Assembly (NCBI GenBank): GCA_041401985.1
Contig: JAWKTE010000013.1
Span: forward strand, 72,493-136,492
Length of the DNA stretch: 64,000 nucleotides
From: JACKHA01 sp041401985
Lineage (GTDB): Bacteria; Planctomycetota; Phycisphaerae; Phycisphaerales; UBA1924
Direction of reading: 5' to 3'
Numbering within the stretch: the stretch's first letter is position 1; each line of letters opens with the position of its first letter. Positions 8,198 through 17,143 of the stretch are shown here, piece after piece. A program made the translations under genes and the position numbers. The notes beneath the pieces were generated by a model. It saw only the letters and a program-made list of their open reading frames with translations. It ran no database searches and was not told where the DNA came from.

Positions 8198-10120
8198 CTA
8201 CCACCCCCACCGCCGCCCCCACATCGCCAGGTTCAGCATGGGCCACGCCAGCCCCCAGACCAGTTCCGGGTTGTGGCGCACCATCGCGATCGCCGCCGGC
8301 TCGAACAGCGACTCGACCAGCGTGCTCCCATCCAGCACGCCGACGGCCCCACGCATCCACGTCTGGAACGGCAGCGGGAACGACGCCTTGGGACGATGCA
8401 GGATCGCCTCGGGCACATGGGCCGCGAACGAGCGGCGGAGGGCGAGCTTCGTGTGCGCCGAGTCTGTCGCCGTGTCCCCGGGGCTGAACTTCAGCCCGAT
8501 CGGCAGCCCCTCCGCCCACGCCGCCACCCCCGCATCCGCCAGCGGCGTCCGACCCTCAACCCCCGCCAGCATGGTCGCCCCGTCGAGCCGCTCGAGCAGT
8601 CCGACCAGGTTCACCCGCCGATGCCAACCCAGCACCGCCTGCATCATCGCCTCGTGCCCGCGCCACCCGCGGGCCTCGGCATCGGCGACGCACTCGCCCA
8701 GCCCGTCGCGGTACGTCTCGATCATGGCCGCGTCGCGCTCGATCGCTTCCCAGAACACCGGACGCAGGAACCGCGACTTGGCCTCCGCCGGCACCCACGC
8801 GCCGTCGGCGAGCACGAAGTCACCCAGATCGCGTGCGTGCCCGCCGCCCTCGATCCACCGCCACGCCGACGCCAGCGGCCTGTCGTAGCCGCCGAACAAC
8901 TCATCGGCCCCCTCGCCCGACAGCGCCACCACGTTGCCCCGCTCGCGCAGGCACGCCGCGATCCCGTGGATACCGACCTCGTTCGGCGTCGACAACGGCA
9001 GGCCGAGCCGCCCGACCATCCAGCCCCACTGCTCCAGGAACGAATCCCGATCGATCGCCCGCTCCGTGTGGGCGGTGCCCAGATGGGCCGCGGCCAGTCG
9101 GGCCATCGCAAAGTCCGGGCTGCCCGCGTCGCCCGCGTCGATCGCCCCCGTGCAGAACGTCTGGAGTTCGCCGATGTGCCGACGCGTCTCGGCGCAGATG
9201 ATCGTGCTGTCCAGCCCGCCGCTGAGCAGGGCGCACAGCGGCACGTCGCTGCGCAGATGCCGGCGGACCGAGTCGGCGACGATCTCGCGCGTTCGGGCGA
9301 TGGCCTCGTCCGGGTCGGCGTCGCCCCCACGCTCGCCCGACGATTCCGATCTGCCTCCCAGACCCGCGCCGAGCGGAATCGCCCCGCGCCGCTCGACGAT
9401 TCCCTCGCCCGAAAGATCGAACCCGATCCACTCGCCGGGCTTCACGCCACGGACGCCGTCGAACATCGTCCGCGAGCCCAGCGTCCGCCGAATGGTCGTG
9501 ATGTACGAACCGACCGCCGCGAAGTCGGGGCGCGCCGAGATGTGCGGGTGGGCCAGGATCGCCCCGACCTCGCTCGCGAACACGACCTCCTCGCCCCCGC
9601 CGGACCCGCCCGGCACGGTCCCACGCCACGCAAGTAGCGGCTTGATCCCCAGCGGGTCCCGGGCCAGCGTCAGCACATCCCGGCTCGCGTCGAACCACGC
9701 CAGCGCGTACATGCCCCGCAGGCGGCCCAGCCCCTCGGCCCCCCACGCCATGAGCGCCGCGAGCACCGTCGGCGTGTCGCAGACGCCCTGGGCGTCGCCT
9801 TCTTGGAGCAGTTCACGCAGCGGGCCGCTCTGGCCGAAGCCCTCACGCCGCAGCGCCGCGCGAACCTCGGCGTCGTTGTACAACTCCCCGTTGTAGACCA
9901 GCACGTGCCGCCCGCACGCCGAAGCCAGCGGCTGGGCCCCGCCCTCGCCCGGCCCCACCACCGCAAGCCGCCGGTGCCCGAGCCCAACCGGGCCTTGCAT
10001 CCAAAGCCCGTCCCCATCCGGCCCGCGATGGGCCAGGCGGTCGCGCATCGCCGCCAGCCCCGCCCGATCCACCGAGGGGGTCCGCCCACGCACCGTCGCC
10101 ACGCCGACAAGGCCGCACAC
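8198..10120 (-). CDS. asnB: Asparagine synthase (glutamine-hydrolysing)
   Basis: The 640-aa protein has an N-terminal class II glutamine amidotransferase domain. It starts with GTG at 10120 so that the nucleophile Cys2 (MCGLVGV) is exposed after Met removal, followed by RLAHRGPDGDG and VYNGELYN. The C-terminal synthetase domain carries the ATP PP-loop ALLSGGLDSTII near residue 300 and SGEGADELFGGYDR. It transfers glutamine-derived ammonia to an aspartyl or similar carboxyl group. Many bacterial AsnB paralogues modify exopolysaccharide or peptide substrates rather than make asparagine, and the sequence alone does not separate these. It probably shares a transcript with pyrD. Confidence 0.93.
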   Translation of the reverse strand: MCGLVGVATVRGRTPSVDRAGLAAMRDRLAHRGPDGDGLWMQGPVGLGHRRLAVVGPGEGGAQPLASACGRHVLVYNGELYNDAEVRAALRREGFGQSGPLRELLQEGDAQGVCDTPTVLAALMAWGAEGLGRLRGMYALAWFDASRDVLTLARDPLGIKPLLAWRGTVPGGSGGGEEVVFASEVGAILAHPHISARPDFAAVGSYITTIRRTLGSRTMFDGVRGVKPGEWIGFDLSGEGIVERRGAIPLGAGLGGRSESSGERGGDADPDEAIARTREIVADSVRRHLRSDVPLCALLSGGLDSTIICAETRRHIGELQTFCTGAIDAGDAGSPDFAMARLAAAHLGTAHTERAIDRDSFLEQWGWMVGRLGLPLSTPNEVGIHGIAACLRERGNVVALSGEGADELFGGYDRPLASAWRWIEGGGHARDLGDFVLADGAWVPAEAKSRFLRPVFWEAIERDAAMIETYRDGLGECVADAEARGWRGHEAMMQAVLGWHRRVNLVGLLERLDGATMLAGVEGRTPLADAGVAAWAEGLPIGLKFSPGDTATDSAHTKLALRRSFAAHVPEAILHRPKASFPLPFQTWMRGAVGVLDGSTLVESLFEPAAIAMVRHNPELVWGLAWPMLNLAMWGRRWGW

Positions 10121-10543
10121 GGGGCGACTTATCGGTCATCCCGCAGCCCGCCCGCTTGCATTCCCACCAACCGCCGACGGGGCGAGTCGGGGCGTTCTGC
10201 CGGCGCGGAGTTCCTCGCGGAACCTCTAAGTCTCGGAACAGCCGACGCTTGCCTCGCGTAGACTGTTGGAGCGGGCCGATGGCCCGCCCCCTGCGTGCGA
10301 TCCGGCACCCCCTCCGCCGCGTGTCGCTCGCGGGATTTCGTGCTACCATCCCGTTCCCCTCCAAGGGTTGCACCCAAGGGTGGTCGTGCCGCTTCGTCCG
10401 GCGAGCCGGGGTTCCGCCCCGAATCGCCGGGCCGAGCCGCAGTCCACCCGGTGCGGGCAACCACGGGAGGGCCCCAAGCCGGCGCGGGCTTGCGGGGTTG
10501 GGCTCGTGGGGTCGAGACCTTACTCTGTCCGGAGAGTGTGCCG
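10121..10543. other. Intergenic region between divergent asnB and HTH gene
   Basis: These 423 bases carry no convincing gene; the open frames are GC-rich shadows. The stretch must hold promoters for both flanking genes. I see a repeated CAAGGGT motif around 10370-10382 but no clear -35/-10 pair. Confidence 0.5.
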
Positions 10544-11362
10544 ATGGCCAAAATGTTCTACACCCTCGAGGAAGCGGCCCAGCGACTGGGCCAGTCCGAG
10601 AGCCAGGTCAAGCAGATGGTCGACTCCGGGCAACTCCAGGAGTTCCGCGACCGCGACCGGATCATGCTCAAGCGCGACCAGGTCGACCTGCTCGCCGGCG
10701 ATGGCGGCGACGACGGCGGGCTCGGCAGCGGCGTGGACCTCGAGCCGCTGTCGCTCGCGTCGAGCGGCTTGGGCGCCTCGGGCACCGGCATCTCCCTCGC
10801 CGGCGAGAGCGGCGCGTCCTCCGGCCCGAAGGAGTCCAGCGGCATCTCGATCTTCGACGACGACCTCGAGTCGGCCGACGCCAACGACCAGACCCAGGTG
10901 ACCGCGTCCCGCAACGTCGAGTTCGCCGACAAGGGCTCCTCCGCCGGCTCGGGCCTGCTCGAAGCGGCCCGCGAGGCCGACGACACCTCCCTCGGGGCGG
11001 ACATCCTCGGCAACGTCTATGGCGATCAGCAGGACACTATGTCCGCCACCGCGACCGACGCGGGCGGCGGCGGCGCCCTGTTCGAGACCACCGGCGCCGA
11101 GATCGCCGACACCCCCGCCATGGCCCCCATGATGCAGATGGAGGCCTTCGACGGCAAGGGCTCCGGCCTGGCCGGCGGGCTGGCACTGGGCATGGTCCTC
11201 ACGCTCGCCCTGGCGATCGCCGTGGCCGTGTTCAGCATCACCGGCATGTCCGGCGGGCTGCTCGAGACCATCACCGGCAACTTCTGGGCGGTGGTCGGCG
11301 GCCTCGGCGGCTTCACCCTCATCGCCGGCGTCATCGGCATGGTCGTCGGCGGCAAGAGCTGA
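10544..11362 (+). CDS. Excisionase-type HTH protein with C-terminal membrane segments (272 aa)
   Basis: The ATG at 10544 follows GGAGAGTGTGCCG. Residues 1-45 form a MerR/excisionase-like helix-turn-helix (FYTLEEAAQRLGQSESQV, then GQLQEFRDRDRIMLKRDQVD). The middle 150 residues are low-complexity and rich in Ser, Gly and Asp. Two hydrophobic segments close the protein (around GLALGMVLTLALAIAVAVFS and LGGFTLIAGVIGMVVGG). A DNA-binding head with a membrane anchor suggests a membrane-tethered regulator or a protein that links DNA to the envelope; similar proteins are common in planctomycetes but unassigned. It is followed by a glycosyltransferase on the same strand. Confidence 0.85.
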   Translation: MAKMFYTLEEAAQRLGQSESQVKQMVDSGQLQEFRDRDRIMLKRDQVDLLAGDGGDDGGLGSGVDLEPLSLASSGLGASGTGISLAGESGASSGPKESSGISIFDDDLESADANDQTQVTASRNVEFADKGSSAGSGLLEAAREADDTSLGADILGNVYGDQQDTMSATATDAGGGGALFETTGAEIADTPAMAPMMQMEAFDGKGSGLAGGLALGMVLTLALAIAVAVFSITGMSGGLLETITGNFWAVVGGLGGFTLIAGVIGMVVGGKS

Positions 11363-11445
11363 GGCCTTCCAGCGGACCGCCCTCGCACCCGCGGGAAGGC
11401 CGCCCTCGCCCCGCACGCTGTCCCGCCCGCACGTTCTCCAGTGGG

Positions 11446-12495
11446 ATGGACGACTTCCGGCGCATCCTGCTGATCCGCCCGAGCGCGCTCGGCGATGTCT
11501 GCCGCTCCGTGCCCGTACTCACCACGCTCCGCGCCGCCTTCCCCCAGGCCAGGATCGACTGGCTCGTACAGGACGCCTTCGCCGCGGCCATCGAGCACCA
11601 CCCGGCTCTGACGAGCGCGATCGGCTTCCCCCGCAAGGCGTTCGCCGGCGGCATCACGCCGGCGCGAATCGCCGCGTTCCTCGAGTGGGCCGGCTGCCTC
11701 GCCGAGCCGGGTTACGACCTGGTCGTGGACGTGCAGGGCCTGGCCCGCAGCGCGCTGCTGGGCTGGATGTCGGGGGCGGCGTGCCGCGTCGGCGAGGCCG
11801 GAGCCCGCGAGGGCGCGCCGCTGCTCTACACCCGCCGCGTGCCCGTGCCGGGCGAGTGGCACACGGTGGACCGCATGCTCGGCGTGGTGTGCGCGGGGCT
11901 GGGGATCGCGCCGGCCGTTGACATGCGCCTGCACACCGACGCCCATTCGCGCGAGCGCGCGAAAGAACTGGTCGGTTCGCGCGATCGCTACGTGCTGCTT
12001 GCCCCGACGAGCCGCTGGGCGGCCAAACGCTGGCCCGCCGATCGGTTCGCCGCGCTGGCGGCCCGACTCCTGGAAGACGCCGGCGCGTCCATCGTCGTCG
12101 TGGGCGGGCGCGACGAACGCGACCAGTGCGGCCCGCTGCTCGAACTCGCCGCACGCGACTCCAGAGTTGTCGACCTGGTCGGCCGGACCGACATCGCCAC
12201 CCTGATGGCCCTGATCGAGCGGGCGACGCTGGTCGTCGCCAACGACTCGGCGGCCTTGCACATGGGCGTCGGGTTCGACCGACCGTGCGTCGGACTGTTC
12301 GGCCCGACGCGGGTCGATCTCGTCGGGCCGTACCGGCGCGAGCGCGACGTGATCCAGCGCCTCCAGCCCGGCGACGACCCGAACCACAAACGCGACGCCA
12401 ACGCGGCGATGATGGCGCGTATCACGGTCGACGAGGTCGAAGCGGCGTGCGTCGATCGCCTCGGGACGAGCGCCGGACCACTGCCGCGATCGTGA
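11446..12495 (+). CDS. Glycosyltransferase family 9 (heptosyltransferase-like), 349 aa
   Basis: GT9 enzymes transfer ADP-heptose or related sugars onto lipid A core or other envelope glycans. The protein has the family's N-terminal RILLIRPSALGDV, a central donor-binding stretch LLAPTSRWAAKRWP, and the C-terminal VANDSAALHMGVGF and CVGLFGPTRVDLVGPY. Length is normal for the family. The ATG at 11446 starts the conserved Rossmann strand within four residues. The ribosome site is weak. It supports an outer membrane with LPS-like glycan. It is convergent with the glycerate kinase gene. Confidence 0.9.
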   Translation: MDDFRRILLIRPSALGDVCRSVPVLTTLRAAFPQARIDWLVQDAFAAAIEHHPALTSAIGFPRKAFAGGITPARIAAFLEWAGCLAEPGYDLVVDVQGLARSALLGWMSGAACRVGEAGAREGAPLLYTRRVPVPGEWHTVDRMLGVVCAGLGIAPAVDMRLHTDAHSRERAKELVGSRDRYVLLAPTSRWAAKRWPADRFAALAARLLEDAGASIVVVGGRDERDQCGPLLELAARDSRVVDLVGRTDIATLMALIERATLVVANDSAALHMGVGFDRPCVGLFGPTRVDLVGPYRRERDVIQRLQPGDDPNHKRDANAAMMARITVDEVEAACVDRLGTSAGPLPRS

Positions 12496-12524
12496 GATTG
12501 CGATGGCCGCTCCCCTGGTGCCAC

Positions 12525-12541
12525 CGGGCGTGACACGCCCG
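12525..12541. terminator. Palindromic hairpin between convergent genes
   Basis: CGGGCGTG-A-CACGCCCG is an 8-bp perfect inverted repeat 30 bases after the GT9 stop, between two convergent genes. No T-tract follows on either strand, so it may be a Rho-assisted or processing hairpin. Confidence 0.35.
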
Positions 12542-12641
12542 ATGGCGTGCAACCGGATGCGCGGAGCAGCGGGCCGCTCGCACCAGCCGCCCCGAGCCGC
12601 GGCCCGAGGCACAGAGGAACGACGCCCTCGCACCGTCACGC

Positions 12642-14056
12642 TCACGGCTGCGTCCCGTACACCATCGCAACCGCAACGTCGTTGACGTTCGTGCCCGTCG
12701 GCCCGGTGCGGACGAGCAGGCCCAGCGCGCCGAGGGCCGCGTGGCTGTCGTGGCGGGCCAGCGCCCCGCCCAGGTCGACGCCGCGCTCGCGGGCGAGTGC
12801 GCCGGTGTGCGAGTCGACCACCGCGCCCGCGGTGTCCGTCGGGCCGTCGATCCCGTCTGTCGCCAGAGTCGCGACGCAGACGCGCGCGCCCAAGTGGGCA
12901 AGTCCCTCGAGTTCGATCCCCGCGGCCAGGGCCAGTTCCTGGTTCCGACCGCCCAGCCCCGTCGCATCGCCGACGTCCACGGTCGTCTCGCCCGCGTACA
13001 CGACCGCGAAGGAAGCGTCCGCGGCCGCGGACTCCGCGATCGCGTCGCCGACCAGCCCTCGCCCGATCGCGCCCGCCTCGCCCTCCACCCGGCAGACAAC
13101 CTTCACCGCAAACCCCACGCGCAACAGGGCATCGCGCGCAGCGACCGCAGCAACCTGATTGCTCGCAATGACCGTTGACACAACTCCTCGAACGCCGCGT
13201 CACCGGGCTTTGGCGTCTCGTCGAACTCGCCGTCGCGCCCGCCCGCAGGTGCGCGACCACCGTCGGCGCGCTTCCCGCGACGCCGCGCGTTCGAGCACCG
13301 CCAGCGCCTCAGCGTAGGTCGTCGGGTCCGGCGCCAGCGGGCCCGAGGAGATCACATCGAGCGGGTCGCCGAGGACATCGGAAACCACGAACGCCAGCAC
13401 AGCGGGCGAGCCGGGGCGTGGCCCGCCCCGACCAGCCGGGCCAGCCTGCCACCCTTCAGCCGCTCGCAGTGCTTGCGCACACAGTTGAGTTCGCGGATCG
13501 GGGCCCCGGCACGCAGCAGACGGCGCGTCGCGCCGGTCAGGTCGTCGAGCGTCAGACTCCCCGCGGGCCAGGCCAGCAGCGCCGAGCCGCCGCCGGACAT
13601 GAGCACGAGCAGAAGTTCATCGGGTGCGGTTGCTCGGGCGAAGGCCTCGACCCGCCGGGCCGCGGCCACGTTTCGCGACGTGGCGATCGGGTGATCGGCC
13701 TCCAGCACCTCGAACCCCGTCGCCCGCGCCGCCGAAGCAGCGTCCGGGTGCGGCGACGTCACAACCAATCCCGCGCACCCCCGCGCCGCCCCAGCACCCG
13801 CGCCCCCCGCGCCGCCGCCGAGCAGCCGCGCCGCCTCGCGCGCCATCGGCACGCCAGCCTTGCCGATCGCCAGGACACGCACACGCCCCGCCTGGGAGAG
13901 CAACGCATGCGCCGGCTCGCGGCTCCAGGCCCGCTCGAGCGCCGCCGCCGGGTCCGCGGCCCGAAGGACCGCCTCGCGCACCGCCGCCGCGTGGGCCTCC
14001 GAGTCCTCGAACCGGGGCGCGACGGAACGCGGCGTTGGCGACTCCGAATCAGGCAT
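12642..14056 (-). pseudogene. Glycerate kinase (GckA/MOFRL family), broken by about four frameshifts
   Basis: The N-terminal two thirds read well from 14056 (VRVLAIGKAGVPMAREAARL, LLLVLMSGGGSALLAWP, ELNCVRKHCERLKGGRLARL). The frame then changes near 13400 to LAFVVSDVLGDPLDVISSGP, near 13285 to GVAGSAPTVVAHLRAGA, near 13235 to DGEFDETPKPGDAAFEEL, and near 13182 to VSTVIASNQVAAVAARDAL. The last frame continues to a normal MOFRL C-terminus with ATDGIDGPTDTAGAVV and NVNDVAVAMV. Every segment keeps family-like sequence and each break is repaired by adding a single base. That fits either a recent pseudogene or deletion errors in the consensus. Intact enzymes phosphorylate D-glycerate with ATP. Confidence 0.85.
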
Positions 14057-14189
14057 GGGCGATCCGTTTCCCAGTCAAGCCCCAACCCCGCGATCCACGG
14101 GCGATCCGGATCGCCCCATCCGCCGGAACCGTGGTACGCTGGCGATCGCCCGCCGCCCGAGGTGGCCCGACCCGCAGGAGTCTTCGACG

Positions 14190-14564
14190 ATGCAGTACGA
14201 CCCGAACCGAGGGTATCCGCCGCCAAACTATGGCCCCGGCCCGCAGCCATACCCCCAGCAGCCGCCGGTGCACCCAAACTACCGGCACCTGCGCCCCCAC
14301 CGCGGCGGCATGATCCTGACCCTGGGCATTCTCAGCATCGTGCTGTGCCAGTTGCTCGGTCCGTTCGCCTGGTCGATGGGGTCCAGCGACCTCAACGCCA
14401 TCGATCGCGGCGAGATGGACCCCATGGGGCGCGGCACCACGCAGGCCGGCAAGATCACCGGGATCATCGGCACGATCTTCCTGATCATCAGCCTGCTCAT
14501 CATCGTGCTGCAGTTCGTGCTGGGCGTGGCGATCCTTGGCGCCGCCGCCAGCAGCACGCCCTGA
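14190..14564 (+). CDS. DUF4190-like small membrane protein (124 aa)
   Basis: A CAGGAG ribosome site precedes ATG 14190. The first 40 residues are rich in Pro, Tyr and Gln (MQYDPNRGYPPPNYGPGPQP), then two hydrophobic segments flank a small loop with SSDLNAIDRGEMDPMGRGTT and GKITGIIGTIF, the pattern of DUF4190 proteins. The function of this family is unknown. The gene ends one base before the next start codon, so the two are probably translationally linked. Confidence 0.8.
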   Translation: MQYDPNRGYPPPNYGPGPQPYPQQPPVHPNYRHLRPHRGGMILTLGILSIVLCQLLGPFAWSMGSSDLNAIDRGEMDPMGRGTTQAGKITGIIGTIFLIISLLIIVLQFVLGVAILGAAASSTP

Positions 14565-14565
14565 C

Positions 14566-15072
14566 ATGGTCGCGCCCGGGGCTCATGCCATGTTCCGCAT
14601 CGAGCGGGTGGACCCCTCGCACCGCTGGCCCCGCGTGCCGCTGCTGTGCCTGGGCGCCGCCGCCCTCTGGACGATCCTGGTGATGCTGGCCGCGTGGTGG
14701 CTGCCCGCGGCCAGCCGGGGCCAGTCGCCCACCACCCCCTGCCTGCTCCGGGCCACCACCGGCGTGCCCTGCCCGACCTGCGGCGGCACCCGGGCGGTCA
14801 CGGCCCTGGTCGGCGGCGACGTCGCCGGGGCCATCGCGTGGAACCCGCTGGTCATCGCCAGCCTTTTGCTGCTGGCGGTGTGGTTCGGGCTGCGGGTCGG
14901 GCTGCTGCGGCGCGTGGTTGTCGTGCGACGCCGGTGGCTCGTGCCGGTGGTGATGGTCGCGCTCGTGCTGGCCAACTGGGCGTATGTGCTGGCGACGCAG
15001 GGAATCGATCGCCGTGACCAGGCCGCGACGCCCGAGCCACTCCAAGACGCAGCACAACCGTCGAGCCGATAG
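14566..15072 (+). CDS. DUF2752 membrane protein (168 aa)
   Basis: The diagnostic DUF2752 motif CLLRATTGVPCPTCGGTRA is present, with three cysteines near a membrane boundary. Three hydrophobic segments are visible (about residues 30-50, 90-110 and 125-145). The ATG at 14566 follows directly on the preceding stop codon; an internal ATG at 14590 is also possible. DUF2752 proteins often lie beside TM2 or DUF4190 proteins, as here. Function is unknown. Confidence 0.83.
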   Translation: MVAPGAHAMFRIERVDPSHRWPRVPLLCLGAAALWTILVMLAAWWLPAASRGQSPTTPCLLRATTGVPCPTCGGTRAVTALVGGDVAGAIAWNPLVIASLLLLAVWFGLRVGLLRRVVVVRRRWLVPVVMVALVLANWAYVLATQGIDRRDQAATPEPLQDAAQPSSR

Positions 15073-15101
15073 CGGCCCCGGCCCCAACGACACCCACACC
15101 C

Positions 15102-15848
15102 CTACGGGCTTGGCACCATCACCGTTTCCCCGCTCCGGCCGTCGTACGCACCCAGCACGCAGTCCACGATCACCCCCGCCACATCCTCCGGCTGCAGGCA
15201 CCGCTCGCGCGGCACCATCTGCTCATCGAACAGCGAACGCAGCAGACCCGTCTCCACCGCCCCCGGCGCGACGGCGAACGCCCGCAGCCCCGCCGCCGCC
15301 CCTTCGCTGGCCGTCGCGCGCGTCAGCGTGTTCACCGCCGCCTTCGCGGCCCCGTACACGCCAAGGCCCGGGAACGGATCGACGCTGGCCGTGCTCGACA
15401 CATTGACGATGCACGCCGACCGCACCCGCGAAGCCGCGGCCTTCGCGTCCGTCAGCGCCCCCCACGCCGCCCGCGTCGCCCACACCGGCGCGAGCGCGTT
15501 GATCTCAAAGATCCGCCGCACCGTCGCGCCATCGGCATCCGCAACCGACACCAGCGGCGACCATCCCGCGTTGTTCACCAGCACATCGAGCCGCCCGAAC
15601 CGCTCCACCGCCGCCGCCACCATCTGCTCGTTGCCCTCCGGCGTCGACAGATCGGCCGGCACAACGTGCGCGCTCCCTGCTGGGGCGGTGGTCGAGCCGG
15701 CCGCGATCTCCGCCGCCACGCTCTCAAGCCGGCCCCGGTCCCGCCCGACCAGCACAACCGCATACCCCTCGCGCGCCAGCATCAGGGCCGCGGCCCGCCC
15801 GATGCCCGAGCCGGCCCCTGTCACAATCGCAACGTTCGGTCGGTCCAT
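15102..15848 (-). CDS. Short-chain dehydrogenase/reductase (248 aa)
   Basis: The classical SDR features are all present: the dinucleotide loop TGAGSGIGRAA near the N-terminus, NNAG after LDVLV, the catalytic Ser in IVNVSSTAS, and the Y-x3-K pair in GVYGAAKAAV. The PGAVETGLL stretch is typical of fatty acyl or sugar-type reductases, but the substrate cannot be told. ATG 15848 (MDRPNVAIVTGAG) follows GAGCGAG and gives the usual length; an upstream ATG at 15887 would add 13 residues. Confidence 0.88.
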   Translation of the reverse strand: MDRPNVAIVTGAGSGIGRAAALMLAREGYAVVLVGRDRGRLESVAAEIAAGSTTAPAGSAHVVPADLSTPEGNEQMVAAAVERFGRLDVLVNNAGWSPLVSVADADGATVRRIFEINALAPVWATRAAWGALTDAKAAASRVRSACIVNVSSTASVDPFPGLGVYGAAKAAVNTLTRATASEGAAAGLRAFAVAPGAVETGLLRSLFDEQMVPRERCLQPEDVAGVIVDCVLGAYDGRSGETVMVPSP

Positions 15849-15960
15849 CTCGCTCGTTCCGTCCGTGAGAGCCCGCGGCAAGGACATACACGCGCGCCCT
15901 GCAACCGCCGCGTCGCAGAGGCGTACCCATTCTCGCGGGATGGGGGTGAAGGGTCAACGG

Positions 15961-16275
15961 ATGACCGGATCACCCGGAACGGATCACCACACCACCGGTT
16001 CATGGGATGCCAGCCGGCACGCGGCACAACCGCGGCCAGCCGCCGCGCGCGGCCTCGCCCATCGCCCCGCCGTGCGATCCGCCGTCGCGCTCGCGCTGCT
16101 CATCGGCCCCGTGGCCGCGGCGTTCGGCTTGCTCGCGCTGGCCCCGTCGCCGCGCACCGCCGGGGCCGCCACCCAGGCCGGCCATGCCCAGCCGCGGCCC
16201 GAATCGCATCCGGAACCCGCAACCGAACACGCCGCCGCCAATCCCGATGACGATGGCCGCGCGATCGCCCGCTGA
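15961..16275 (+). CDS. Hypothetical small protein with one membrane segment (104 aa)
   Basis: The open frame starts MTGSPGTDHHTTGSWD after a GAAGGG site. It has one hydrophobic segment (VALALLIGPVAAAFGLLAL) followed by a Pro/His/Glu-rich tail. No family is recognised. Low complexity and high GC make a chance frame possible. An earlier ATG at 15942 is also in frame. Confidence 0.4.
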   Translation: MTGSPGTDHHTTGSWDASRHAAQPRPAAARGLAHRPAVRSAVALALLIGPVAAAFGLLALAPSPRTAGAATQAGHAQPRPESHPEPATEHAAANPDDDGRAIAR

Positions 16276-16278
16276 TCT

Positions 16279-17103
16279 CTACCGCTCGATCACCATCGGC
16301 ACGTCCTCGAGACCCTCGGTCAGCACGCGAGGACCGTCGTCGCGGATCAGGACGTCGTGCTCGACGTGCACCGCCAGCGAGCCGTCGGCCGTATGCACGG
16401 GCCACTGGCCGCGGTTCGGTCTTGTCTCGGCCGTCCCGACCGCGATCATCGGCTCGACTGCCACCAGCACGCCCGGCTCCCAACGCCGGTACGCGTCGGG
16501 CCACTCGCCCGGATACGACGGCGGCATGTTCGAGACATACGGCGGCTCGTGCAGTTTCCGCCCGTACCCGTGCCCACCCAGGCCTCGGACGAGGTGGAAC
16601 CCGTACTCGCGCTCCACGCAGCCCTGCACCGCCCTAGCCCAATCCACAAGCGGCTCGTCGAGTTGGATCGCTTCGATGCCGCGCCGCAGCGACTCCTTGG
16701 CGCACTCGAGCAGGCGGGCCACCTCCGGCGTCGGCTGGCCGAACACATAGGTCCACGCCGCGTCGCCGATCCAGCCGCGGTGCTTGACGCCGATGTCGAT
16801 CTTCAAGACGTCGCCGGGCTTCATCGGCTCCAGGTGCGACGCCGCCGTGCCGTGCACCACGCAGTCGTTCACGCTCAGGCACGCGTGCGACGGGAACGGC
16901 GGCACCCGCCCGACGCGGTACCCCAGGAAGCACGACTTGCACTTGAGGTCATCAAGCGTCTCGGCGACGAACCGGTCGATCGCCCCCAGCGTCAGCCCGG
17001 CGTGCAGCCAGACCGCCAGACGACGGTGGGTCTCCACGACGCACTGGGCCGCGGCATATGCGGCCTCCTCGTCGATCGCGCTGAGTCCTTTCGTGCGGAG
17101 CAT
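16279..17103 (-). CDS. map: Methionine aminopeptidase, type I
   Basis: This enzyme removes the initiator Met from nascent proteins. All five metal ligands can be placed: two Asp in DIGVKHRGWIGDAAWT, His in GLGGHGYGRKLHEPP, Glu in VAVEPMIAVG and Glu in AVHVEHDVLI. The substrate-contact sequence FPSHACLSVNDCVVHG is typical. At 274 aa it is close to the usual 250-290. The ATG at 17103 gives a short N-terminal extension (MLRTKGLSAIDEEAAYAAAQ). Confidence 0.95.
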   Translation of the reverse strand: MLRTKGLSAIDEEAAYAAAQCVVETHRRLAVWLHAGLTLGAIDRFVAETLDDLKCKSCFLGYRVGRVPPFPSHACLSVNDCVVHGTAASHLEPMKPGDVLKIDIGVKHRGWIGDAAWTYVFGQPTPEVARLLECAKESLRRGIEAIQLDEPLVDWARAVQGCVEREYGFHLVRGLGGHGYGRKLHEPPYVSNMPPSYPGEWPDAYRRWEPGVLVAVEPMIAVGTAETRPNRGQWPVHTADGSLAVHVEHDVLIRDDGPRVLTEGLEDVPMVIER

Positions 17104-17143
17104 CGGGCGGATCGTAGCGGGGCTTGCCCGCGCGGACCGGCCC

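Noticed and set aside
10156..11445. Extended N-terminus for the GT9 gene from the long open frame
   Set aside because: The upstream part is out of phase with the HTH gene and has Arg-rich shadow composition; homology begins at ATG 11446.
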